Shown piece by piece: positions 1 to 8,790 of a DNA stretch of 64,000 nucleotides; position 1 is the first letter of the stretch; each line of letters begins with the position of its first letter. The DNA lies in assembly GCF_001431705.1 (NCBI RefSeq), contig NZ_LJWX01000001.1, positions 1 to 64,000 on the forward strand, in the 5' to 3' direction. A program made the translations under genes and the position numbers. The notes below the pieces were generated by a model. That model made no database searches. It was not told where the DNA came from and saw nothing but the letters and a program-made list of their open reading frames with translations. Source of the stretch: Ferrovum sp. JA12 (GTDB lineage Bacteria; Pseudomonadota; Gammaproteobacteria; Burkholderiales; Ferrovaceae).

Positions 1-33
1 AATAAACCGATAGATGTGGATACTAGCTTGGTG

Positions 34-54
34 AGGGACTTTCGTCCCTTTTTT
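34..54 (+). terminator. Possible intrinsic terminator in the 16S trailer
   Basis: AGGGAC-TTTC-GTCCCT followed by a run of T forms a small terminator-like hairpin, but only in the plus direction, opposite to the rRNA. It could block antisense transcription or end a gene left of the window, or it may simply be spacer structure. Confidence 0.3.
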
Positions 55-57
55 CTT

Positions 58-1594
<1,537 letters not shown>

Positions 1595-1662
1595 AATCTC
1601 TATTCAAAATCCACTCAAAATAACCTAACGGAAATTTATAAGTGCTAATACTAATGTCCTCA

Positions 1663-1687
1663 CTAGTACCCACACCTATCGGTTTAT
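1663..1687 (-). other. 16S rRNA processing stem, leader arm
   Basis: In the rRNA transcript this leader segment can pair with the trailer at 2-26 over 25 consecutive positions, with only two G-U pairs. This is the classical long stem that brackets 16S precursors and is cut by RNase III in proteobacteria. The arms lie about 69 nt upstream of the mature 5' end and about 32 nt beyond the mature 3' end. The complementarity is seen directly; RNase III cleavage is inferred from family knowledge. Confidence 0.85.
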
Positions 1688-1692
1688 CTAAA

Positions 1693-1704
1693 TTTTAAAG
1701 AGCA
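1693..1704 (-). promoter_or_regulatory. boxA antitermination element of the rRNA leader
   Basis: TGCTCTTTAAAA on the minus strand, about 100 nt upstream of the mature 16S 5' end, matches the proteobacterial boxA (TGCTCTTTAACA) bound by NusB/NusE. Its place between promoter and processing stem is the expected one. Confidence 0.8.
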
Positions 1705-1747
1705 TGTTAACTGCGCTGTTTACTGCGTCTCGTCAACCAAGACTGCT

Positions 1748-1775
1748 ATTATACATCGCCTATTGTTACGGTCAA
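1748..1775 (-). promoter_or_regulatory. rRNA operon sigma-70 promoter
   Basis: On the minus strand TTGACC (1770-1775) and a perfect TATAAT (1748-1753) are separated by 16 bp, with an A/T-rich stretch directly upstream that resembles an UP element. The interval 1595-1950 otherwise holds only the rRNA leader and the short upstream region of the divergent HNH gene. Confidence 0.8.
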
Positions 1776-1950
1776 TGCTTTGTTGAAAAAAAAATGAAAT
1801 AATACCCGTCTAACACTCTCTGCGCCACTGGAAAACCACCCCTATTCCATTGAATTTCAACAAAAAAATAACACTATTTCTTTTTTTAATATAGAATAAA
1901 AAAATTGTGATTCCAGTAAAAAAGTTAAGGCAATATAGGAAAACATTCAT

Positions 1951-2514
1951 ATGCAACCTTACGTATTAACTGTGGACATGTCAGGTTTACCCCAAGCTTG
2001 GGTTGAATTGGAGGAGGCTATCACTTACCACGCCAAAAGTATGGTGGCCTGGTCCTTAGGTAACGCCTTAGCAACTTTTCATGGTGGCTGGGACTGTCAC
2101 GGAACACGATCAGAAATTGAGACCAAATCCATTATTGCTATAAAGGGTAGCAATCATGGCGCAAAGCTCATTGGCCAACAAGTAGGACTAACCAATGGCT
2201 TACTATTTAATCGCGATCGCTTCACTTGCGCCTATTGTGGCGATCACTGTCAGCCCAAACATTTATCACGCGACCACATACTGCCCGTCTCACGAGGGGG
2301 GGCCAATAGTTGGACCAACGTCGTGACTGCCTGCCGTCACTGCAACACTAAAAAATCCAATAAAACCCCCGAGGAGGCTCGAATGACTCTCTTATATATC
2401 CCCTATACCCCAAATCGTTACGAACATTTCATTTTAAAGAATCGACACATCTTGGCTGACCAGATGGATTATTTAATGGCTGGCGTACCCCAATCCAGTA
2501 GACTCCATGACTAA
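1951..2514 (+). CDS. HNH endonuclease family protein
   Basis: Predicted 187-aa HNH-type nuclease. The HNH/zinc core is clear in the middle: a CxxC pair (C93, C96), the DH motif (D108-H109) followed by LPVSRGG, an Asn (N123) in the WTNVV segment, and a second CxxC (C128, C131) before KKSNKTPEEA. Stand-alone HNH proteins of this layout are common in proteobacteria, and many have no defined substrate. The N-terminal 80 residues do not match a domain I can name. The ATG at 1951 has only a weak upstream AGGA. The gene is divergent from the rRNA operon. Family confidence is high; biological role is unknown. Confidence 0.85.
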   Translation: MQPYVLTVDMSGLPQAWVELEEAITYHAKSMVAWSLGNALATFHGGWDCHGTRSEIETKSIIAIKGSNHGAKLIGQQVGLTNGLLFNRDRFTCAYCGDHCQPKHLSRDHILPVSRGGANSWTNVVTACRHCNTKKSNKTPEEARMTLLYIPYTPNRYEHFILKNRHILADQMDYLMAGVPQSSRLHD

Positions 2515-2657
2515 ATTTATCACTTTAATTCCCTCAGCTTGTCAACCTAGTTACCGGTGAAACGTTTTGAAGATTGCATAATTACAGTTTTTATCTGTAA
2601 AATTAGGTTCCCGAAAGGGATATCATCACTAGTGTATTAATTAAAAAGGAAATTACC

Positions 2658-2879
2658 ATGATTCGTTCTGCACTGATCGCTGCCTTGTTGGCTGCTTTTT
2701 CTGTCACCGCAATGGCTGCTGACGCTGCTCCTGCTGCTGCTGCTGCTCCTGCAGCCGCCGCTGCTCCTGCTGCAAAAGAAATGAAAAAAGAAGAAGCTAA
2801 AAAAGAAATGAAAAAAAGCCATAAAGCTAGAAAAGCTCATAAAGCAAAAAAAGAAATGAAGAAAAGCGAAGCAAAATAA
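2658..2879 (+). CDS. Small Ala/Lys-rich secreted peptide
   Basis: This 73-aa protein has a signal peptide (hydrophobic stretch ending in AMA-ADAA) followed by an Ala/Pro-rich linker and a Lys-rich tail built from repeated EMKK / AHKAKK units. The mature part is extremely basic and low-complexity. It resembles acid-shock (Asr-like) or other Lys/Ala-rich periplasmic peptides in composition only. A strong AAGGA Shine-Dalgarno precedes the ATG. An inverted repeat TTACAG-N7-CTGTAA at 2582-2600 lies in the promoter region, and a strong hairpin follows the gene. Monocistronic. The role is not known. Confidence 0.7.
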   Translation: MIRSALIAALLAAFSVTAMAADAAPAAAAAPAAAAAPAAKEMKKEEAKKEMKKSHKARKAHKAKKEMKKSEAK

Positions 2880-2949
2880 TTTAAGAAGTTGATTCTTAAT
2901 TAAGCTGTGATGCAGAACTACTTGAAAAAGTTAATCTGTAAATCAGTGT

Positions 2950-2979
2950 GAATAGGCGACGTTTTAACGTCGCCTATTC
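2950..2979 (+). terminator. Hairpin terminator after the Ala/Lys-rich peptide gene
   Basis: GAATAGGCGACGTT and AACGTCGCCTATTC are perfect 14-nt inverted repeats around a 2-nt centre, followed by ATTTAT. This is a very stable hairpin about 70 nt after the stop at 2879. The following T-run is imperfect, so termination efficiency is uncertain. It also lies in the leader of the rhodanese gene. Confidence 0.65.
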
Positions 2980-2998
2980 ATTTATACAAAGGGTAATG

Positions 2999-3394
2999 AT
3001 GAAAAAAGGCTATCTCACTCTTCTTGCGGAAGCAAACGCTGTCATTGAGAGCTGTAACGTTACAGAGGTCAATTCAGCACAGCATGATTCTAATGTCTTA
3101 ATTGTGGACCTGAGGGAAACCGCCGAAATACTCAGAGACGGGATGATCCCTGGCGCCTTTCATGCACCAAGAGGCCTAATCGAATTTTGGGTGGACCCTA
3201 CCTCACCTTATCATAAGCCCGTTTTTCAGGAAAAAACACACTTTATTTTGTATTGTGCATCAGGCTGGCGAAGCGCGCTCACTGCCAAAACATTGCAAGA
3301 AATGGGCTTACCTAACATAAAACACTTAGAAGGCGGTTTTGGGGCCTGGAAACAGTCAGGGGCCCCAATCGCCACTAAAAAAGACCCAACTTAA
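2999..3394 (+). CDS. Rhodanese-like sulfurtransferase
   Basis: A single-domain rhodanese of about 131 aa. It has the active-site loop C-A-S-G-W-R-S, with the catalytic Cys near residue 86, and the upstream VDLRE segment typical of the fold. It would transfer sulfane sulfur to thiol acceptors such as cyanide, glutathione or thioredoxin. The ATG at 2999 was chosen because AAAGGG sits 5 nt upstream. A longer reading frame starting with GTG at 2948 would translate the preceding hairpin and is unlikely. The stop overlaps the convergent phasin stop by four bases. Confidence 0.85.
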   Translation: MKKGYLTLLAEANAVIESCNVTEVNSAQHDSNVLIVDLRETAEILRDGMIPGAFHAPRGLIEFWVDPTSPYHKPVFQEKTHFILYCASGWRSALTAKTLQEMGLPNIKHLEGGFGAWKQSGAPIATKKDPT

Positions 3395-3909
3395 ATCTTA
3401 TGTATTTGGCTGAGATTCTTGGCATTACTTTCAGCCAACTCAACAGACTGCTGAAACGCTTTTTGTGCTGATGCATAAGCATTGTTTCCAGCTGCCAGTA
3501 AAGAATTGAAAGCCGCCGTCATGGGTTCTGCCCCCTGAGGCATACTCTTTAAGACTTCATTAAAAGCTTCACTGACCCGCTTATTAAAATCTTCAACTTG
3601 ATGTTGTATGATTCCAGCCACTTCCTTGGCCGTTTCTTTTGAAACCTCGTAGGTTGTTGTGACCTGTTCTTGTGCGCCATTACCCGTTGGTTTCAAATAC
3701 TCGATTTGAATTTGATACCACTCTTGCGGGGTTTTCGCCTCGGCTAAGCGAGTGGCATGCTCGTGGAGAGACAGAACATGCTGTTTCACTGCTCCCAAAC
3801 TGGCTTGAGATACTTTTTCTGTGCTATCTAGCAATACTTTAGAAAAACTCAGTAATCGTTCTAGATTTTCTTGTTGCACCTTTAACATTTGTTCTGGGGT
3901 AGTAGCCAT
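3391..3909 (-). CDS. Phasin family protein
   Basis: This ~172-aa, strongly helical, soluble protein has the phasin layout: an N-terminal MATTPEQ segment, long amphipathic helices and an Ala/Gln-rich second half. Phasins coat polyhydroxyalkanoate granules and control their size, although no PHA synthase is present in this window. Two adjacent ATGs (3912 and 3909) are possible; GGAGGG is placed best for 3909. It is convergent with the rhodanese gene. Some phasin-family members act outside granules, so the granule role is inferred from the family. Confidence 0.85.
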   Translation of the reverse strand: MATTPEQMLKVQQENLERLLSFSKVLLDSTEKVSQASLGAVKQHVLSLHEHATRLAEAKTPQEWYQIQIEYLKPTGNGAQEQVTTTYEVSKETAKEVAGIIQHQVEDFNKRVSEAFNEVLKSMPQGAEPMTAAFNSLLAAGNNAYASAQKAFQQSVELAESNAKNLSQIHKI

Positions 3910-4012
3910 CATATCCCTCCTTTTTGATTATTTCACCATTTAAGTATACTGCATGAATATGTGAACATCTATTACAAAATACTATACAGGGTAAACCAAT
4001 CCATTACCTAGT

Positions 4013-5317
4013 TTAGTGCAGTTTGACATGAGGCACGGTACGACGACTGATAAATCGTGAGAGGGTGGTTAAGGCCATTTTCCAAAAGCCATGAAGGGCC
4101 ATTTCATGCAGTTTATATAATGATATATACATGTAACGAGCGAATAATCCTTCAACCCATAAGCTGCGGCCTGCAAAATTACCCATTAAATGACCCACTG
4201 TCGTATAGTCACCTAAGGAGACTAAAGAACCAAAATCACGATAACGAAATGCAGTTAATGGCTCACCATTCATCCATTTTGGCAGCGCTTTAATCAAATA
4301 ATTAGATTGCTGATGGGCCGCTTGCGCCCTTGGAGGAATGGTTTTTCCCTCATGACCGTGCCAAGCGCAGGCAGCGCAATCACCTATGGCAAAAATCTTC
4401 GGGTCCACAATGGTTTGTAACGTATCTCTTACAATTAGTTGATTGATGGCATTAGTCTCTAGTCCCAATTGAGTTAAAAAGTGCGGCGCTTTAACCCCTG
4501 CCGCCCACACCACCAACTCACCTGGGATAACTGTTCCATTCACGAGGCATACTGCATTTTCCATCACTTGTGCCACGGCCGCACCGGTATGCACTTGAAT
4601 ATTTAATTGACTAAGCATGCGTTGAGCGGCATCTGAAATACGAACAGGCAGTGCTGGTAATATCCTGGTTGAGGCTTCAACCAAATGAATTTGGATATGT
4701 TTATCAGGTTCAATTCGATCTAAGTTATAGGCAACAAGATCACGGGTGGCATTATGAAGCTCTGCGGCCAGCTCAACTCCCGTGGCGCCCGCTCCAACAA
4801 TCACCACTTGCAGTTGCTCAGGGCGCAGCGGCGTACTCTGTGCATGGGCACGTAAAAAAGCGTTCACCAACCGACGATGAAAACGATCGGCCTCATCCGT
4901 ACTCTCCAAGGCGACGGCATATTGACTGACACCAGGGGTGCCAAAGTCATTGGTATGACTGCCCACGGCCATCACCAATGTGTCATAGTAAAAGCTCCTC
5001 TCTTCGGTCACTTGCTCACCTTCATCATCGAAATAAGGAGCCACATGAACCAATTGCTTCTCTCGATCAATACCCGTCATCTCACCAATACGATAACGAA
5101 AGTTATGCCAAAAGGATTGCGCCAAATAGTCTAATTCATGGATATCTAAATCCACACTGCCGGCTGCTAATTCATGAAGATGGGGCTTCCAGAAATGAGT
5201 GCGTGACTTTTCAATTAACGTGATTTCAGCAAGGCCTTTTTTACCCAGCGTATCGCCAAGACGTGTTGCTAACTCAAGGCCTCCCGCACCACCACCAACA
5301 ATTATAATTTGGTGCAT
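4013..5317 (-). CDS. ndh: Type II NADH dehydrogenase (NDH-2)
   Basis: This 434-aa flavoprotein would oxidise NADH and reduce quinone at the membrane without pumping protons. Two Rossmann motifs are visible: GGGAGG at residues 8-13 for FAD and VGAGATG at 174-180 for NADH. An IGDCAA segment at 311-316 contacts FAD. The C-terminal ~70 residues are amphipathic, as expected for the membrane anchor of NDH-2. The start follows AAAGGGGG. It lies 40 bp downstream of the chromate transporter gene on the same strand and could share its transcript. Confidence 0.9.
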   Translation of the reverse strand: MHQIIIVGGGAGGLELATRLGDTLGKKGLAEITLIEKSRTHFWKPHLHELAAGSVDLDIHELDYLAQSFWHNFRYRIGEMTGIDREKQLVHVAPYFDDEGEQVTEERSFYYDTLVMAVGSHTNDFGTPGVSQYAVALESTDEADRFHRRLVNAFLRAHAQSTPLRPEQLQVVIVGAGATGVELAAELHNATRDLVAYNLDRIEPDKHIQIHLVEASTRILPALPVRISDAAQRMLSQLNIQVHTGAAVAQVMENAVCLVNGTVIPGELVVWAAGVKAPHFLTQLGLETNAINQLIVRDTLQTIVDPKIFAIGDCAACAWHGHEGKTIPPRAQAAHQQSNYLIKALPKWMNGEPLTAFRYRDFGSLVSLGDYTTVGHLMGNFAGRSLWVEGLFARYMYISLYKLHEMALHGFWKMALTTLSRFISRRTVPHVKLH

Positions 5318-5357
5318 GATTTACCCCCTTTCCCAACATAATGAAACTGATAACCCA

Positions 5358-6611
5358 TTAACTGACCACCACACCCACTAGTCCACAGGCCATGACTACA
5401 GCCCATACTGGAATGTGTGGCTTTTTCCATAACACAAGAAAAGCTAAGACTCCAAGCGTTAATTGAATCGCATTCACTTGCCAATGCCCTGCATGAACCA
5501 TACTTCCTAGAGTGCGTAACACAAGCAGTGACATCATCCCCACCACCGCAGCGAATAGAGCCGAAAAAACATATTTAAAGTCAGGTAAAGCTCCCAGACG
5601 CTCAACCAAGGGAGCCCCTAACAAGACACCTAAAAAACTTGGTAAAAAAGTATACCAAACAGCGATTAGCCCACCTATTAAGGCAAGCCAGCCGTGATGG
5701 ATGTCCACGGTATGAATATGATTCCAGGTCGCCACAAAACCAACAAAGGCCACTATCATAATCAATGGCCCAGGCGTGGTTTCTCCTAAAGCCAAGGCAT
5801 TCATCATGTCATTATTGCTCAGCCAATGTTGCGCAGTGACCCCGGACCAGACATAGGGCAACACCGTGTAAGCCCCGCCAAAAGACAACAGAGCCGTGCC
5901 AGTAAAAAACATACTTAATTGCCTAAACCACTGATATTGCAACCCTAATCGTGACAAAATCACCATAGGGAAGAGCCAACTGATGGCGACTAAAACTATT
6001 ACCCTGACACTATCACGAACATCCCGTGGAGTAAATTTAAAACCCAGTTGGTCGTAAAAGCCAGGGGGTTTATGACGGCGCCACCACAAGAAACCAGTTA
6101 GAATGGAGCCTAAAAAGATTAGGGTAAAAGAAACGTGTAGCAAAGCCATTAAAAAAGCCACCATAGCTAACCACAGTTCTTTTTCTTGGAGAAGATATTT
6201 CTTGGTTAGTCTAAAAGTAGCGAAGGCCACCAAAGCAAATACTGCCGGCTTTAAACCAAATAAAAAATGACTAATGAAACTAATCTGACCAAAGTTAACC
6301 AACAAATAAGCCAGAATTATAAGAATAAAGATTGAGGGCAATATAAACAGAAGACCTGCGCACAACCCACCTACCGATCCATTTAGAGCCCAGCCTAAAT
6401 AGGTGGCTAGTTGCTGTGCTTCAGGTCCGGGCAAAATAGTACAGAGGGTTAATGCTCGGCGAAACTGCTCTTCATCAACCCACTGCCTCTCAAGGACTAA
6501 GTCCTCATGCATCATGGCCACTTGTGCAACAGGGCCACCAAAACTCACCCATCCTAAACGATGCCAGTACCTTAATGCTTCTTTTAAAGAAGGACTGGGT
6601 AATTCATTCAT
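5358..6611 (-). CDS. chrA: Chromate transporter family protein (ChrA-like, two-domain)
   Basis: This 417-aa integral membrane protein consists of two homologous CHR halves, giving the long-chain ChrA type. In the N-terminal half SFGGPVAQ is followed by PGPEAQQ; in the second half SFGGAYTVLPYV is followed by GETTPGPL. Characterised members export chromate and are driven by the proton gradient; some family members handle other oxyanions. Its ATG overlaps the desaturase stop (TAATG), indicating translational coupling. Confidence 0.9.
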   Translation of the reverse strand: MNELPSPSLKEALRYWHRLGWVSFGGPVAQVAMMHEDLVLERQWVDEEQFRRALTLCTILPGPEAQQLATYLGWALNGSVGGLCAGLLFILPSIFILIILAYLLVNFGQISFISHFLFGLKPAVFALVAFATFRLTKKYLLQEKELWLAMVAFLMALLHVSFTLIFLGSILTGFLWWRRHKPPGFYDQLGFKFTPRDVRDSVRVIVLVAISWLFPMVILSRLGLQYQWFRQLSMFFTGTALLSFGGAYTVLPYVWSGVTAQHWLSNNDMMNALALGETTPGPLIMIVAFVGFVATWNHIHTVDIHHGWLALIGGLIAVWYTFLPSFLGVLLGAPLVERLGALPDFKYVFSALFAAVVGMMSLLVLRTLGSMVHAGHWQVNAIQLTLGVLAFLVLWKKPHIPVWAVVMACGLVGVVVS

Positions 6612-7723
6612 TAAGCAGCTTGTGCAAGTGATGCGCTTGTGGGTTTACCAGAAAAATCTAGCCAGCACTTATTTTTAAAATCATAAAGCTTACACAAGCG
6701 AGCAGTTTCAAAATACCATTGCCAGCTAAAGGGTTGCACAATAATTCTGCCGGGCAAATGGTTTTCCAAGAACTGTTGCGCTTCCTTAAGACGATACAAC
6801 GGTATGCTGCTATCAAGATGATGAGCGGTATGCTCCATAATATGATGCATCAACGCCCCGAATTTAAAACGGAATATGAGGTGTACCGTGGTTGATACAT
6901 AGGGTTGAGCTGCAGACCATTCGGACTTATTGTCATACCAAGCCACGGATGTATGGGTATGGTGTGCATACACCACAAAGCCAATCATGAAATTCCAAAA
7001 GACGAAGGGAATCACAAACCCCATTACCACTGAGAGTGCGACAGACTGATGTGTCTTGACAGCGGCAATCACTAATAAGGCATTCCAAACAAAAGCAAAA
7101 ACAGTCACTAACAGACCGTCCCATACAAAAGCTTGGCGTTTTGCTCCCATGTAAGCCTTTGATGGAAAATACATCCTGTTCCACCACATCTCAATAAAAT
7201 AATACAAACCAGGAGCCCAACCGTTACGGTAGAGCTTTTCTAAAAAACGACGGGTAGGGGATAAAGCCTTAAATTCTTCCACTGAATAAGGCGCCCAAAC
7301 AAAATCAAAGCCCTTTAAATTGGTTTGTCCATGGTGCACAACATTGTGACCAATGTCCCACAGGCTGTAAGGCGTTAATGAGAATAAAAACGCAAAACGG
7401 CCAACCACTTTATTTAAGTTACGACTAGGCGTTAAGCTCTGATGACATGCATCATGGCCTAAGATGAATAATCGTCCAATCACAAAACCTGCCATTAAAC
7501 CAACAACGATTTTCAAGGGCCACAGGGAGAACCAAAGGGTGGCGGCAATCAACAAAACAAATAAAGCAGTATCAATAGCCAACAATAATAATGGCTTCAT
7601 CGTATCTTTACCGCTCAGTGGAATGAGCCAACTGCGTACCGTTCTTCTACCAGGAAAAGGAGCGTCAGGCGAGATGATCGGAATCGAAGTGTTTGGGGAA
7701 TCAATCATTTGATGTATTGTCAT
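6611..7723 (-). CDS. Membrane fatty acid desaturase
   Basis: A 370-aa di-iron membrane desaturase with the three expected histidine boxes: HDACH (90-94), HNVVHH (126-131) and HTAHH (298-302), separated by hydrophobic segments. The family introduces double bonds into acyl chains (delta-9 / delta-12 / beta-carotene hydroxylase-like). The substrate cannot be told from sequence. It is the first gene of a likely operon with the chromate transporter (overlapping stop/start) and NDH-2, so a role in membrane composition under stress is plausible. Confidence 0.85.
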   Translation of the reverse strand: MTIHQMIDSPNTSIPIISPDAPFPGRRTVRSWLIPLSGKDTMKPLLLLAIDTALFVLLIAATLWFSLWPLKIVVGLMAGFVIGRLFILGHDACHQSLTPSRNLNKVVGRFAFLFSLTPYSLWDIGHNVVHHGQTNLKGFDFVWAPYSVEEFKALSPTRRFLEKLYRNGWAPGLYYFIEMWWNRMYFPSKAYMGAKRQAFVWDGLLVTVFAFVWNALLVIAAVKTHQSVALSVVMGFVIPFVFWNFMIGFVVYAHHTHTSVAWYDNKSEWSAAQPYVSTTVHLIFRFKFGALMHHIMEHTAHHLDSSIPLYRLKEAQQFLENHLPGRIIVQPFSWQWYFETARLCKLYDFKNKCWLDFSGKPTSASLAQAA

Positions 7724-7825
7724 AATATTAGGCTAATTGTTGTTATTAGTAAATTTACAAGTAAGTGAATTCTAACAAAAAGAAAAGTAAATAGTCACCA
7801 AATTATTATTAAATTGAGGTTTTTC

Positions 7826-8647
7826 ATGTTTTTTTCATCAAATCCACCCATTTCTTCTTGGCAAAACAAGGTGATATGGATTATTGGTGCCTCCAGCGGC
7901 ATAGGAGCAGCCTTAACCAGTCAGTTAGTAAAAAAAGGGAGCCAACTGGTTATTTCAGCGCGCTCTGTGGATAAACTTGAGTTAGTGGCCAATGAGAGTA
8001 AGACTCTTCAGAATACCCTTCAACCCTGTATTATCCCGTGCGACATTGGTATAACAGAGGATATTCATGCCGCTTATCAGAAAATCATAGCACTTTATGG
8101 CCATATTGACTTAGTGATTATTGCCTCAGGCCTCTATGATGCCCTAAGTGCCAAAGACTTTAACCCACTAAAGTTGCCTCTGATCAGCCAAACGATTGAT
8201 ACTAATTTGATGGGTTATTACCGCGTTCTCAGTCATGTGATCCCAGGGTTCTTAAGTCAACAGCAGGGAGCTGTGGCCATGATTAGTAGTGTGGCGGGAT
8301 ACAGTGGACTGCCCAATGCTCTGGCTTACGCGCCCACCAAGGCTGCCTTAAATAATCTCGCTGAGGGTCTTTACAGCGAACTGCATCCTCACCATATTGG
8401 CATTTACTTGATTTGCCCAGGTTTTGTTGCCACACCCATGACCTCACAGAATCGTTTCCCGATGCCAGCTTTAATTACTCCAGAGCAAGCGGCTCTAGCC
8501 ATCATTAACGGATTTGAACAAGGTTGTTTTGAAATACACTTTCCTAAGCGCTTCACGCTGTTTCTACAATTTTTAAGACGGTTACCCCGTTCTTGGTACA
8601 TTAAAATCATCGCCTTAACTGTTGCAAAAAACACCACTTTGTCATGA
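7826..8647 (+). CDS. Short-chain dehydrogenase/reductase (SDR)
   Basis: This 273-aa classical SDR has the cofactor motif GASSGIG at residues 21-27, a conserved Asn in DTNLMG (~127), and the catalytic Ser (~154) with YAPTK (Y168, K172). It would oxidise or reduce a hydroxyl/carbonyl group with NAD(P)H. The extended C-terminus with a hydrophobic/basic stretch suggests membrane association. The ATG at 7826 is preceded by GAGG at 7816-7819; an in-frame TTG at 7814 lies upstream of that site and was rejected. It is divergent from the desaturase operon. Confidence 0.88.
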   Translation: MFFSSNPPISSWQNKVIWIIGASSGIGAALTSQLVKKGSQLVISARSVDKLELVANESKTLQNTLQPCIIPCDIGITEDIHAAYQKIIALYGHIDLVIIASGLYDALSAKDFNPLKLPLISQTIDTNLMGYYRVLSHVIPGFLSQQQGAVAMISSVAGYSGLPNALAYAPTKAALNNLAEGLYSELHPHHIGIYLICPGFVATPMTSQNRFPMPALITPEQAALAIINGFEQGCFEIHFPKRFTLFLQFLRRLPRSWYIKIIALTVAKNTTLS

Positions 8648-8693
8648 TTTAACAGGTTCTTTATGCTCGCGATACCCGATAGAATATAGACAG

Positions 8694-8752
8694 TTGACGA
8701 CTACTACAAAAAGGGTTAACTTCACTTAAAAACCACAATATATTGTGGTTTT
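8694..8752 (+). promoter_or_regulatory. nrdJ promoter with NrdR-type operator
   Basis: TTGACG (8694-8699) and TAACTT (8717-8722), 17 bp apart, form a plausible promoter. Immediately downstream, 8729-8752 is a 24-bp perfect palindrome whose core CAATATATTG fits the published NrdR-box consensus CwAtATaTwG exactly. It would overlap the transcription start and so repress the ribonucleotide reductase genes when dATP/ATP-loaded NrdR binds. Only one box is visible, whereas two spaced boxes are more usual. Confidence 0.75.
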
Positions 8753-8790
8753 GCCACGCAACAAAAAACTCATAAAAATCAAGGACAACC

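Noticed and set aside
2948-2998. GTG start for the rhodanese gene at 2948
   Set aside because: It would translate the terminator hairpin, and the ATG at 2999 has a proper AAAGGG.
7814-7825. TTG as start of the SDR gene
   Set aside because: It lies upstream of the GAGG ribosome-binding site that serves the ATG at 7826.
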